Below are positions 26,401-34,770 of a stretch of 64,000 bases of DNA, piece after piece; position 1 is the first letter of the stretch, and each line of letters opens with the position of its first letter. The DNA is from Microcoleus sp. FACHB-61 (lineage in GTDB: Bacteria > Cyanobacteriota > Cyanobacteriia > Cyanobacteriales > Microcoleaceae). A program made the translations under genes and the position numbers. The stretch is taken from positions 62,001-126,000 of the forward strand of contig JACJNY010000063.1 of the NCBI GenBank assembly GCA_014695295.1, written 5' to 3'. The notes beneath the pieces were generated by a model, which saw only the letters and a list, made by a program, of their open reading frames with translations, was not told the origin of the DNA and did not search any database.

Positions 26401-28526
26401 AGTTGGCGATCGCCATTCAGCAATCAACTTTGTTTGAACAAGCGCAGCAGGCCCGAGAAGCGGCCCTAGAAGCATCTCGAATGAAGTCGCTATTTTTAGC
26501 AAATATGAGTCACGAAATCCGCACTCCTATGAATGGAGTGATGGGTATGACTGATTTGCTGCTGAAAACGAATCTTACTCCCGAACAACTAGACTTTGTG
26601 CAGACGCTGAAAGTCAGCGGCCAAAATTTGCTGTCCATCATTAACGATATTCTCGATCTCTCCAAACTGGAAGCTGGAGAAATGCGCTTAGAGACAATCG
26701 AATTTAACCTCACTATATGTGTGGACGAAGTGCTGGATTTGTTGGCAACTCCCGCACAAGAAAAAGGTATAGAATTGGTAGCGCTGATTGACAGCGACGT
26801 GCCACTGCAAATTAGAGGAGATGCAGCGCGGTTGCGGCAAATACTCACTAATTTGATTAACAATGCGATTAAGTTTACAGAAGCAGGAGAAGTGGTAATT
26901 GAGGTTTCTCTTGGCACGGCTCAGGGGTTATTGGCAGACAGCGACGAGCAGAAAGTTGTTTTAGAGAACTTCCAACCATTAGAACCTGGAAGCAATGGCT
27001 CGACAGTCCTGCTTTTTAAAGTCACAGATACAGGAATCGGGATTGCTCAAGAAGACCAAAAGAAGCTATTTCAATCTTTTAGTCAAGTTGATGCTTCTAC
27101 GACGAGAAAGTACGGTGGCACAGGTTTGGGTCTGGCTATTTGTAAGCAGTTAGTAGAGTTAATTGGGGGTCAAATCGGTGTGGAAAGTACCCCTGGCCGA
27201 GGCTCGACTTTTTGGTTTACTGTGCCGGCAGTCGAGGAAAATTTAACTGCTGTAGGAACGGCGTGCGAAGTGAATTTGCAACCGGTGCTCGCGGGGCGAA
27301 AAATGTTAGTTGCTAGCGATAAGCCGACAGTGCGAAAAGTGCTGCTGAGAATGGCTGTGGCGTGGGGAATGGAAGTTGAGGAGGTTGAGAACGCTTGGAT
27401 GGCGATCGCATCTCTGTACAAAGCTGTTAGCGTTAATTGCCCTTACGATATTGTTTTGGTTGATATTCAGTTGCCGGAAATGGTGACGGGAAGTCTGGAA
27501 CGCTTGATGGTTTCTGAACCGGCTATGCAGCAGACAAAGTGGGTGGTGCTGGCTTCAATTACTCAGCTTTCGGAGGCGAAACGCTTGGTAAATAGCGGTT
27601 TTAGCGGTTATTTAACTAAACCTGTGAAAGCTCATCGGCTATTTGATTGCTTGGTGAATGCGATCGCCCCGGGTGCGGCGATCGATCAACCGGTGGCAAA
27701 TCCAACGTCCAATGGAGCCTCAGCTATTGACAACCGAGAGTTAGGGAGTTTAAAGATTTTGTTAGTTGAAGATACTCCAATTAATCAAAAAGTTGGTCTG
27801 AATCAACTCAGAGTTTTGGGATGCGCGGCGGATGTGGCAAATAACGGCGCAGAGGCCCTGTCTATGATTGCTCTGAAAAAGTATGACATTGTGTTGATGG
27901 ACTGTCAGATGCCGGTTTTGGACGGTTACGAAGCCACGCTGGAATTGCGCCGTCTGGAAGCTGCAAATGCTGCTAGTTCGATGGAGTCGCACCACAAGAC
28001 GGTGGTGGTTGCGATGACGGCGAGTGCTTTGAAGGGCGATCGCGAAAAGTGTCTGGCGGCGGGCATGGACGATTATATTAGCAAGCCTATTTCGATCGAA
28101 AAGTTAAAATCTGTACTAGAGAATTGGTCGGCACAGTTAAAAATTGAAAGCCCAAAGTTTAATGGCGAGGAAGTCAAAGACTCTCCAGAGGATATTCAAT
28201 CTTTAGTCGATATGGCACGTTTGCGCGAAATTTCGGGCGCTGATTTAGAGTTTGAGCGGGAAATACTGCAAGCTTTTGTGGTTGATACTGGCAGTTATTT
28301 AGAAGCGGCTAAGGGGGCGATCGCCTCGGGAGATGTCCAGACACTGGCCCGCTACGCGCATCAAATTAAAGGTGTGAGTGCTACGGCGGCGGTGCGGTTA
28401 ATGCCCGAGATGGCCGATCGGCTTCAAAGTCTTGCCGAATCAAACGATTGGGAGGGGGCCACGAAAATCCTCGCTGAATTAGAAATAATTCTGGCGGGGG
28501 TTCAAAAGTGGGTAGCCCCTGAGTAA
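23409..28526 (+). CDS. Multi-PAS/GAF hybrid histidine kinase with two receiver domains and Hpt
   Basis: 1705 aa from GTG 23409; GTG 23412 and ATG 23421 are alternatives. Order: N-terminal GAF-like region (~25-170), five PAS/PAC units (~195-800), a phytochrome-like GAF (~815-1000), HisKA with phospho-His 1035 in MSHEIRTPMNG, HATPase (NLINNAIKF, DTGIG, GGTGLGLAI), a degenerate receiver with VDIQLPE, a full receiver with phospho-Asp near 1498 in LMDCQMPV, and an Hpt domain with H1651 in ARYAHQIKG. No transmembrane helix, so it is a soluble phosphorelay sensor. In the GAF the usual bilin-attachment SxCH reads SEEH, so no covalent bilin is expected. It carries its own Hpt but no response regulator is adjacent. 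PAS3 and PAS4 are close copies. Confidence 0.95.
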   Translation: MVSTMQILAASLKANVRQRTLELQVLNELTAKVQLAACADEIWSACLAHLDRLIPGAAIAILTPPDDRLYLQYLQPLTARARAEIEGRLQAARVEWLAGNRDWAHNIAPQPIAQFQSVLMAPANLDESEELLGVFFIGAEQASAFNLEHLCLLHTVAQICAKRLSILADKTIPVNGKAQNNLALDSESQELLLRALIDGAPDRVFAKDRNFRYILVNQSFAAYLGKNVEEIIGKDDIELGFSAELVFGDRNSPIRGIREDDRAVLAGDIVRNPYQAILFEGGKQHIFDTQKLPLCDAEGNIFAVLGFSREIGQLQATEEARNQSQAKLQKITASVPGTVYQIDLHPDGSMAFSFVSAGCRELYEIEPEAAQQDINVIVNMIHPEDRDDFLNSVTLSAENLQPWRWEGRIVTPSGKLKWVQGASQPELQASGEIIYYGLFTDISARKQAELKLQLYQQIFLKSNDAIAILDPQGYYLETNQAHTALLGYSASKLWGKTPANQMGEQAFASVLQSLAETGSYRGEMTCIKAFQEGTVEVELSAFAVLNDAGDVVCYVSVQRDITERKRAEEKLKLYRQIFLNSNDAIVIIDADGFFLEQNRAHQTLLEYTDAELEAEASPLVAGERFSAIAKSLAKTGTFRGEITNCTKKGHTLAIDVAAYSVINNADDVICHVCVKRDITERIKGEEERQKFVSLIENSSDFIGMATLEGQTLFVNEAGRKMVGLENISQQLYTEIWDYLGPNFKEKFSQEILPIIVSQGQWQGEGQMHHLRSGRRIDVVVNAFLVKHPQNSEPLCLAAVIRDVTQRKQAERMLREQAEQERLVSAIAQRVRQSLNLTQTLSTAVQEVRQLLATDRTIIYHFDSEETAVVVVESVGDDWMPLLGRKVQRTSFGESYVWLYTAGTIQAMADIYTANLSEEHRDLLASLQVRSNLVVPIFIGDEGQGLAAAYSPETRIELPGRSLETSQNRLWGLLIAHQCSAPRVWTDSEMDLLGRLSVQLAIAIQQSTLFEQAQQAREAALEASRMKSLFLANMSHEIRTPMNGVMGMTDLLLKTNLTPEQLDFVQTLKVSGQNLLSIINDILDLSKLEAGEMRLETIEFNLTICVDEVLDLLATPAQEKGIELVALIDSDVPLQIRGDAARLRQILTNLINNAIKFTEAGEVVIEVSLGTAQGLLADSDEQKVVLENFQPLEPGSNGSTVLLFKVTDTGIGIAQEDQKKLFQSFSQVDASTTRKYGGTGLGLAICKQLVELIGGQIGVESTPGRGSTFWFTVPAVEENLTAVGTACEVNLQPVLAGRKMLVASDKPTVRKVLLRMAVAWGMEVEEVENAWMAIASLYKAVSVNCPYDIVLVDIQLPEMVTGSLERLMVSEPAMQQTKWVVLASITQLSEAKRLVNSGFSGYLTKPVKAHRLFDCLVNAIAPGAAIDQPVANPTSNGASAIDNRELGSLKILLVEDTPINQKVGLNQLRVLGCAADVANNGAEALSMIALKKYDIVLMDCQMPVLDGYEATLELRRLEAANAASSMESHHKTVVVAMTASALKGDREKCLAAGMDDYISKPISIEKLKSVLENWSAQLKIESPKFNGEEVKDSPEDIQSLVDMARLREISGADLEFEREILQAFVVDTGSYLEAAKGAIASGDVQTLARYAHQIKGVSATAAVRLMPEMADRLQSLAESNDWEGATKILAELEIILAGVQKWVAPE

Positions 28527-28940
28527 GCTGCTGCTATGTTCGAGAGGGAGAAGGTGAGATGGAGACAAGATTTGACTCTTTGGGGAATACCGCATTGAAA
28601 TATATAATTTAAATGCGCAACCGCTTAATTAATTTTCTGGCGAACCGGGCAGGAGTGCCCGATCCCGGACAGATCCTGGCAGCCCCAACGAGCTATAGTA
28701 TGTAAAGATTTTTAATCTTTTATCAAGATTTTGATCTCAATGTGAAGGAATTCGGAACTCTTATAACATCTTGTGTGTTGTAGCTTGTGACACTACTGTC
28801 TTAAGTTATTGTGGTCAAATATAAAAAAATCATTAAGCCGATCGCTCTGAGGGTGCTTTTCGTCTATCGGCTTGAGACACCAAGACCAGGTTTTTGCCCA
28901 CCCAGCCCATTAAGTGCGTATTTACGCTCAAGGAGGTTTT
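28527..28940. other. Gene-free interval after the hybrid kinase
   Basis: No coding signal. It includes a short GGGCAGGAGTGCCC palindrome near 28648 and an AAGCCGAT (28835-28842) / ATCGGCTT (28866-28873) hairpin in the leader of the next small gene. Confidence 0.55.
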
Positions 28941-29168
28941 ATGACTCCCATCATGTTACGTCAACTTTGGTCGTTAATTGAGACCACCCAAGCTACTCTG
29001 TTAGTGAATTTGGACGATGCCACTCTGGTACAGTGGCTGCTGAAGCAGTTGAAGATGAACTCTGCGCTTAATGGCAAAGAAGCAGATTTGTTGAACGAAT
29101 ACATCCAGTCTCGGCTGTCCCTCATCCGCGATTTAGCTGAGCAGCGCCTAGCACCAGAGCTAATGTGA
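28941..29168 (+). CDS. Small conserved hypothetical protein
   Basis: 75 aa from ATG 28941, chosen because AGGAGG stands 4-5 bases before it; an ATG at 28914 lacks this. Helical, with LWSLIETTQATLLVNLDDATLVQWLLKQL and an acidic/basic second half ending QRLAPELM. No membrane segment. The strong ribosome binding site and regular codon use support a real, well-translated protein. Function and family are unknown to me. Confidence 0.7.
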   Translation: MTPIMLRQLWSLIETTQATLLVNLDDATLVQWLLKQLKMNSALNGKEADLLNEYIQSRLSLIRDLAEQRLAPELM

Positions 29169-29471
29169 GCGCATTCAATCAAAATCGGATAAATATTGCA
29201 CGGAAGGGCGATCGCCGCGGGCAAAAATAGCAGCCTAGAAACCGGGTTTCTCGGATAAATTTTGGGTTGGACGGCGGTGCCTCCACTCAGAAAGCGGGTT
29301 TCTCACTCTCCGCGCCCAGCTTGCTGAAAAAAACACAGGCGGGTAGCTGGTGCAGTTGCCGCAGTGCAGCACCGGATGCAGAACGGCTAATTTGAAACCG
29401 GAGGCTGTTGTGCGCTGCCGATCTCGACAGCTACAAGGTAGGATTGTCAGGAAACCGTTCTACTAAAATCT
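29169..29471. other. Gene-free interval upstream of the amino-acid transporter
   Basis: Contains two palindromic AGAAACCGGGTTTCTC-type units (29237-29252 and 29289-29304) of the dispersed family and the probable promoter region. No GTA-N8-TAC NtcA site was found by eye and no known riboswitch is recognisable. Confidence 0.55.
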
Positions 29472-30554
29472 ATGCGTAAATGGGGATTTCTGCTGGCAAG
29501 TGTGTTATTTGTGGCACCGTTGGCGTCTTGTAGGGATCGATCGGCACAAACCGGACAAACAACAGCAACAACTACTGCTCAAGGCCAATCGCAACAAGGT
29601 TCGAGCCGGATAGATACAATTGTCAGCCGCGGCAAACTGATTTGTGGCATCAGCGGCGAACTGCCGGGTTTTAGCTTTGTAGACGAAAAAGGCAAATATT
29701 CGGGACTGGATGTGGATGTGTGCAGGGCTGTCGCGGCCGCAATATTGGACGATCCCGAAAAAGTCGAGTACCGGAAGCTCAACGCTAAAGATAGATTTAC
29801 AGTTTTGCAGGCCGGAGAAATCGACATTCTCAGCCGAAATACCACTTACACGGCGAGTCGCGACACCACTACCGGACTGGAATTTGCCCCGGTGATCTTT
29901 TATGACTCTCAAAGCATCATGGTCAAAAAAGACAGCGGCATCAAAACTTTACAAGATTTTGCGGGCAAATCTATCTGCGTGCAGACAGGTACGAGCACCG
30001 AACAAAATTTGTCTGACCAAATGCGAAAATTAGGAGTTAAATACACTCCTGTCGTGTTTGAAGATGTGAATGCTACCTTTGCTACTTATCAAGAAGGTCG
30101 CTGTCAAGGTGTTACTGCCGATCGATCGCAACTTGTTTCTAAGCGGACAACTCTGCCGAATTCGGAGAATAATGTTGTTTTGCCGATCGTGATGTCAAAA
30201 GAACCGTTAGCCCCAGCGGTGAAAAGCGGCGATCCTAAATGGTCTGACGCGGTGAAATGGATCGTTTTTGCCGCGATTGAAGCTGAAGATTTGGGAATTA
30301 ATTCTGGAAATGTAGACCAAATTGTTGCAAGCAGTACAGACCCTAACGTCAAACGTTTGCTAGGAACAGAAGGAGATTTAGGTAAAGGTTTGGGACTCCC
30401 GAACGACTACGCCGTCCGCGTTGTTAAGAAAGTGGGGAATTACGGGGAAATGTACGATCGCAACCTCGGCCCCAAAAGTACACTTAAGTTAGAACGGGGT
30501 CAAAACAGGCTCTGGAAAGATGGCGGTTTGCTTTACTCGCCGCCGTTCCGCTAA
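29472..30554 (+). CDS. aapJ: Amino-acid ABC transporter substrate-binding lipoprotein (AapJ/BztA/NatF type)
   Basis: 360 aa. The N-terminus has a hydrophobic signal with lipobox LASC, so it should be a lipoprotein anchored in the periplasm. After a low-complexity Gln/Thr linker the SBP_bac_3 domain begins (LICGISGELPGFSFVDEKG, GLDVDVCRAVAAAI, then QAGEIDILSRNTTYTASRD). These match the general L-amino acid family AapJ/BztA, which in Anabaena corresponds to NatF of the N-II system. Transport of neutral and acidic amino acids is inferred. First gene of a set with two permeases and one ATPase. Confidence 0.93.
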   Translation: MRKWGFLLASVLFVAPLASCRDRSAQTGQTTATTTAQGQSQQGSSRIDTIVSRGKLICGISGELPGFSFVDEKGKYSGLDVDVCRAVAAAILDDPEKVEYRKLNAKDRFTVLQAGEIDILSRNTTYTASRDTTTGLEFAPVIFYDSQSIMVKKDSGIKTLQDFAGKSICVQTGTSTEQNLSDQMRKLGVKYTPVVFEDVNATFATYQEGRCQGVTADRSQLVSKRTTLPNSENNVVLPIVMSKEPLAPAVKSGDPKWSDAVKWIVFAAIEAEDLGINSGNVDQIVASSTDPNVKRLLGTEGDLGKGLGLPNDYAVRVVKKVGNYGEMYDRNLGPKSTLKLERGQNRLWKDGGLLYSPPFR

Positions 30555-30586
30555 AGAGAAACTCAACTCATTTAAGGCTAAGGTTG

Positions 30587-30690
30587 CTTATGGGCGCACC
30601 GTAGACTTAGTTATAGTTCGATCGCTGATTAAACAGGTAACAGTTAAGCATAGTTCGATCGCTCATCTAAGGGTAAAGTGCGCCCATAAG
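30587..30690. repeat. Repeat block with inverted arms between binding-protein and permease genes
   Basis: CTTATGGGCGCAC (30587-30599) and GTGCGCCCATAAG (30678-30690) are perfect 13-bp arms. Between them TTCGATCGCT and GATTAAACAG units occur, the latter again at about 30745. The structure may attenuate or stabilise the transcript so that binding protein exceeds permease. Confidence 0.65.
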
Positions 30691-30758
30691 CACCTTACAA
30701 GATATTTTCGCAAGTGTTATGCGATCGACCAGTTTTCTCGATGGCTGATTAAACAGTT

Positions 30759-31973
30759 ATGAATCCAGAACCTCAACCGGGCAAATCGCAGAAATTGCCC
30801 AAATTTAAAGATCTATCAAAACTGCTGCGGGACGATCGCTTCTGGAAAATAGCCGGACAGGCGATCGCCCTAATTTTAGTAATAGTTGTTATCGCCATTC
30901 TTTGGGACAATCTCAGCGCCAATTACTCGCAACTGGGGATTGCGTTTGGATTTGATTTTCTCAATTCCCAAGCATCTTTTGACATCGGCGAAAGCGTGAT
31001 TCCGTACAGTCCCGAAAACACTTACAGACAAGCTTATTTTGTCGGCTTAATCAACTCGCTGCGGGTGATGGGTCTCGGCATTATTTTCGCAACAGTTGCG
31101 GGTTTGACTGTAGGAATTGCGCGCCTTTCCGACAATTGGCTGCTGCGGAGTTTGGCTGGTTTGTATGTGGAAATTTTGCGAAATACGCCGTTATTGCTGC
31201 AATTATTTTTCTGGTATTTTGCAGTTTTCATTTCCCTGCCAAAACTCGAAGACAACCCGCAGTTACGCGGGCCGATTTACTTGACAAATCGCGGCATTGC
31301 TGTACCAACACCGGTGGCTTTGCCGGGTTTTGAGATTTGGTTGATTTTGCTAACTGTCGGAGTTTTGGTGGCGGTGGCGCTGTGGATGTGGCGGGCGCGG
31401 GTGATGTTGGAAGAAGCTAAGCCGGGAAGACAGTTGTTTTGGGCTCTAGGTGCGATCGGGCTGAGTGCAATCTTAGCTTGGATTATTACCAAAAATCTGC
31501 CTTTTCGTCTAGATTTCCCCCGCCTGACACCAGAATTGCAACTCGAAGGAGGATTAAAATTCACTCCAGAATTTGCAGCCTTGGTGACAGGACTCAGCTT
31601 GTATACTGGCAGCTACATTGCAGAAATTGTCCGGGCCGGAATTCAGTCAGTATCGAGAGGCCAGTGGGAAGCGGGAAAGTCTTTAGGGCTGAAGTCTGGA
31701 ACAATGATGCGGATGGTAATTTTGCCGCAAGCTTTGCGGGTGATTGTGCCCCCTTTAACCAGTCAGTATCTGAATTTAGCTAAGAATTCGAGTTTAGCGG
31801 TTGCGGTTGCTTATCCCGACGTTTATTTTGTTGTGGGGTCTCCGACGTTGAATCAGACCGGTCGGGCGATCGAAGCAATGTTAATTATCATGGTAACATA
31901 CCTAACAATTAGTTTGATAGTTTCTCTGTTCATGAATTGGTACAATAAAACCGTACAAATCAAGGAAAGATAA
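30759..31973 (+). CDS. aapQ: Amino-acid ABC transporter permease (AapQ/BztB/NatG type)
   Basis: 404 aa. Long members of the polar amino-acid permease family, as here, carry extra N-terminal helices before the BPD_transp_1 core. Core pieces: SLRVMGLGIIFATVAGLTVGIARLS, VEILRNTPLLLQLFFWY, and the EAA loop GQWEAGKSLGLKSGTMMRMVILPQALR, which contacts the ATPase. About eight to ten membrane spans. Separated from the binding-protein gene by a repeat block and from the second permease by a nuclease-like gene. Confidence 0.94.
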   Translation: MNPEPQPGKSQKLPKFKDLSKLLRDDRFWKIAGQAIALILVIVVIAILWDNLSANYSQLGIAFGFDFLNSQASFDIGESVIPYSPENTYRQAYFVGLINSLRVMGLGIIFATVAGLTVGIARLSDNWLLRSLAGLYVEILRNTPLLLQLFFWYFAVFISLPKLEDNPQLRGPIYLTNRGIAVPTPVALPGFEIWLILLTVGVLVAVALWMWRARVMLEEAKPGRQLFWALGAIGLSAILAWIITKNLPFRLDFPRLTPELQLEGGLKFTPEFAALVTGLSLYTGSYIAEIVRAGIQSVSRGQWEAGKSLGLKSGTMMRMVILPQALRVIVPPLTSQYLNLAKNSSLAVAVAYPDVYFVVGSPTLNQTGRAIEAMLIIMVTYLTISLIVSLFMNWYNKTVQIKER

Positions 31974-32023
31974 ATAGGGGAGATTTAATCTATTTTAATT
32001 GGAATAAAAGGATAGCGCGTCAA

Positions 32024-32623
32024 ATGGCATACAGTGACTTTAGCTTAGACCGAGTAACTAAAACTTTTGATTTAACGATTTCCGATCAAATTGATATGTT
32101 CGCTGCTGTATCAGAATTAGAGTCTAGTACATTACTGGCAGAAATTCTAAAAGATAATGTACCTTTAGCATTGAGCAGCAACACGGAAAAAGCTCGCTCG
32201 GAAATGATTATCGCACCGATTTTGATCGAGCTTAGGAAACAGTTAAACTTGGAAATTAGTTTGTTTTCGGGAATAGACTTTACAGTAGATGTTGAAAAAG
32301 GATTAAATGGAAGTTGCGATTTTCTGATAAGCCATTCCCCAGAATTACTAATTGTTAGAGCGCCAATAATTATCATTGTAGAAGCCAAAAAGGAAAATAT
32401 TAATGGCGGATTGGGACAGTGCGTAGCAGAAATGTTGGCTGCTAGAATATTTAATGAACGTGAAGGCAACGAAATTCCTGCGATTTATGGGACTGTTACT
32501 ACAGGTACTATCTGGAAATTCATGAAGTTGCAAAAACAAATTATTGAGATTGATTTAGGTGAATATTACTTGAGAGATGTGAATAAAATTTTAGGAATTT
32601 TAGCTAACAGTATTAGAAATTAA
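32024..32623 (+). CDS. Predicted PD-(D/E)XK nuclease-like protein inside the transporter cluster
   Basis: 199 aa, AT-rich compared with its neighbours. The N-terminal part (TEKARSEMIIAPILIELRK) resembles the opening of type I restriction-like nuclease domains. CDFLISH supplies the Asp and IIIIVEAKKEN supplies E-x-K, followed by GLGQCVAEMLAARIF, together a PD-(D/E)XK core. The remainder (PAIYGTVTTGTIWKFMKL) also fits this fold. No methylase or specificity subunit lies nearby. It has AAAGGA before its start and sits 16 bp from the next permease gene, so it is likely cotranscribed. Role unknown; probable insertion into an older operon. Confidence 0.65.
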   Translation: MAYSDFSLDRVTKTFDLTISDQIDMFAAVSELESSTLLAEILKDNVPLALSSNTEKARSEMIIAPILIELRKQLNLEISLFSGIDFTVDVEKGLNGSCDFLISHSPELLIVRAPIIIIVEAKKENINGGLGQCVAEMLAARIFNEREGNEIPAIYGTVTTGTIWKFMKLQKQIIEIDLGEYYLRDVNKILGILANSIRN

Positions 32624-32639
32624 TAACAACTCACAATCT

Positions 32640-33839
32640 ATGGAAACAATACCTGTACTTCCGCCGCCAGCCACCGAATCGCCTACCCCTTGGAATTGGG
32701 CGCGCAAAAATTTATTTAGTACCTGGTACAACAGCATTCTGACAGTAGTTTGCCTAATTATCGCCTTCCAAACTATTAAAGGAATTATTGTTTGGGCAAC
32801 AACAAAAGCTCAATGGCACGTGTTAGAAGCTAACTTGCCGCTATTTTTTGCCGGCAGATTTCCCCGCGAATCCTACTGGCGATTGTGGATAGTAACGGCC
32901 ATAATTGCCTTGTTGGGAGGATTAACTTGGGGAAACATTCAGCGGCAAGAACGTCTTTGGAATCCGCCTTTACTAATTATACTCGGTGCTGCGGTTGTGG
33001 GTGCGGTCATTTCGCCGATCGACCTAACCTCTCGCCTCTACCTCTTAGGAATTATTATCGCAGCCGCCGCCAGCTATGCCATCGGAAGGCAAATTCACCC
33101 AAAAATCATGGACTGGATGCCTGCAATTTGGGTTCTTTCCTTCCCAATAGTTTTGTGGCTAATTAAAGGCGGGTTTGGTTTGACCGAAGTGTCAACAAAT
33201 GATTGGGGCGGTTTAGTGCTGACGCTGTTTTTAGCAGTTATTAGTATTGTGCTTTCCTTTCCTTTGGGAGTATTGCTAGCACTAGGGAGACAAAGTTCTT
33301 TGCCAGTTGTGAGACTGTTATCAACATTATACATTGAAATTATTCGGGGTTTACCATTAATTGGCATTTTGTTTTTAGGCCAAGTGATGCTGCAACTCTT
33401 CTTGCCGCCCGAATATCCCAAATTGGATAGAGTAATTAGAGCGATTGCGGGACTGACTCTATTCAGTGCAGCTTACTTGGCAGAAAACGTGCGCGGCGGC
33501 TTGCAGGCCGTGCCCAGAGGACAAATAGAAGCAGCTAGGTCGATCGGACTCAATACACCCCTGCTGACAATTCTAATTGTACTGCCTCAAGCATTGCGAA
33601 TAGTCATTCCTGCGATCGGCGGTCAATTCATCGGATTATTCATGGATACATCCCTGCTGTCTCTATTCGGAATGTTAGAATTAATCGGAATATCCCGCGC
33701 AGTTTTAGCAAATCCATCCTATATCGGCAGATACGCCGAAGTTTACATATTCGTCGGGATAATTTATTGGATATTTTGCTACTCAATGTCCCTAGCCAGC
33801 CGCAAAATAGAGCGAACTTTAGGAGTAGGCCAAAGGTAA
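32640..33839 (+). CDS. aapM: Amino-acid ABC transporter permease (AapM/BztC/NatH type)
   Basis: 399 aa second permease. It has an N-terminal extension with several helices, then the conserved core: [38 protein letters not shown], and the EAA loop [30 protein letters not shown]. The N-terminal [18 protein letters not shown] matches the AapM/BztC subgroup. It pairs with AapQ to form the membrane pore. Confidence 0.94.
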   Translation: METIPVLPPPATESPTPWNWARKNLFSTWYNSILTVVCLIIAFQTIKGIIVWATTKAQWHVLEANLPLFFAGRFPRESYWRLWIVTAIIALLGGLTWGNIQRQERLWNPPLLIILGAAVVGAVISPIDLTSRLYLLGIIIAAAASYAIGRQIHPKIMDWMPAIWVLSFPIVLWLIKGGFGLTEVSTNDWGGLVLTLFLAVISIVLSFPLGVLLALGRQSSLPVVRLLSTLYIEIIRGLPLIGILFLGQVMLQLFLPPEYPKLDRVIRAIAGLTLFSAAYLAENVRGGLQAVPRGQIEAARSIGLNTPLLTILIVLPQALRIVIPAIGGQFIGLFMDTSLLSLFGMLELIGISRAVLANPSYIGRYAEVYIFVGIIYWIFCYSMSLASRKIERTLGVGQR

Positions 33840-33901
33840 AAAAATATCTGCGTTCATCTGCGTTCATCTGCCTCCATCTGCGGTTAAAAAATAAAAAAAT
33901 T

Positions 33902-34654
33902 ATGGAAACTCAGCAAACAAGCCCAGAAACAGTAATCGTAGCAGAAAACGTCCACAAATGGTACGGACAATTTCACGTACTGCGAGGTGTCAGCATGACC
34001 GTAAACCGAGGTGAAGTCGTTGTCGTTATGGGGCCCTCTGGTTCGGGAAAATCGACGTTTATTCGCACATTCAACGCATTAGAAGAATATCAACAAGGTA
34101 AAATTACGATCGACGGAATCGAACTTTCCCACGACTTGCGCAACATCGAGACAATTCGCCGCGAAGTAGGAATGGTGTTTCAGCAATTCAACCTGTTTCC
34201 CCACTTATCAGTTTTGCAAAACGTCATGCTAGCGCCGGTGTGGGTGCGCCGCTGGCCCAAGAAAAAAGCCGAAGAAGTGGCAATGCAACTGTTAGAAAGA
34301 GTGGGAATTTTGGAACAAGCAAAAAAATATCCCGGACAGTTGTCTGGAGGACAGCAGCAGCGGGTCGCTATTGCACGTTCTCTAGCCATGCAGCCTAAAA
34401 TCATGCTGTTTGATGAACCGACATCAGCATTAGACCCGGAGATGGTGCGGGAAGTTTTAGATGTAATGCGAAATTTGGCTCAAACTGGAATTACAATGGT
34501 GGTGGTGACTCACGAAGTCGGGTTTGCGCGCGAAGTTGCCGATCGCATTGTATTGATGGATAGTGGCGTTTTAGTTGAAGAAGCGAAGCCGGAAGAATTT
34601 TTTCAGAACCCGAAGGAAGAACGCACGCGCAAATTTTTATCTCAGATTTTGTAA
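33902..34654 (+). CDS. aapP: Amino-acid ABC transporter ATP-binding protein (AapP/BztD type)
   Basis: 250 aa from ATG 33902 ([16 protein letters not shown]). An ATG at 33767 upstream overlaps the permease gene and reads through a repeat, so it is rejected. Complete ATPase of the polar amino-acid class: Walker [11 protein letters not shown]-loop [13 protein letters not shown], signature [15 protein letters not shown], Walker [16 protein letters not shown], and the switch His in VVVTHEVGF. It powers the importer made by the three preceding subunits. The 62-bp gap before it holds ATCTGCGTTC-type repeats. Confidence 0.95.
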   Translation: METQQTSPETVIVAENVHKWYGQFHVLRGVSMTVNRGEVVVVMGPSGSGKSTFIRTFNALEEYQQGKITIDGIELSHDLRNIETIRREVGMVFQQFNLFPHLSVLQNVMLAPVWVRRWPKKKAEEVAMQLLERVGILEQAKKYPGQLSGGQQQRVAIARSLAMQPKIMLFDEPTSALDPEMVREVLDVMRNLAQTGITMVVVTHEVGFAREVADRIVLMDSGVLVEEAKPEEFFQNPKEERTRKFLSQIL

Positions 34655-34770
34655 CTGATTTTTAAGTGTAGTCAGTGGGTTTTGCGACGCTAGCAGCAGT
34701 AAAAATCGGCACAATTAAGGTAAAATAAAAGAGTGTACAATCAGTCTCTATTTTGCTGAGATAGCTTGCA

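Noticed and set aside
29169-29471. Riboswitch or NtcA site upstream of the amino-acid transporter
   Set aside because: No GTA-N8-TAC with a suitable -10 box and no recognisable riboswitch consensus; only dispersed palindromes were seen.
30520-30762. 80-codon open frame between aapJ and aapQ
   Set aside because: It overlaps the end of aapJ and reads through a perfect inverted repeat; composition is repeat-like.
33767-33901. Earlier start for the ATPase gene aapP
   Set aside because: It overlaps the permease gene and passes through ATCTGCGTTC repeats; the family N-terminus begins after ATG 33902.
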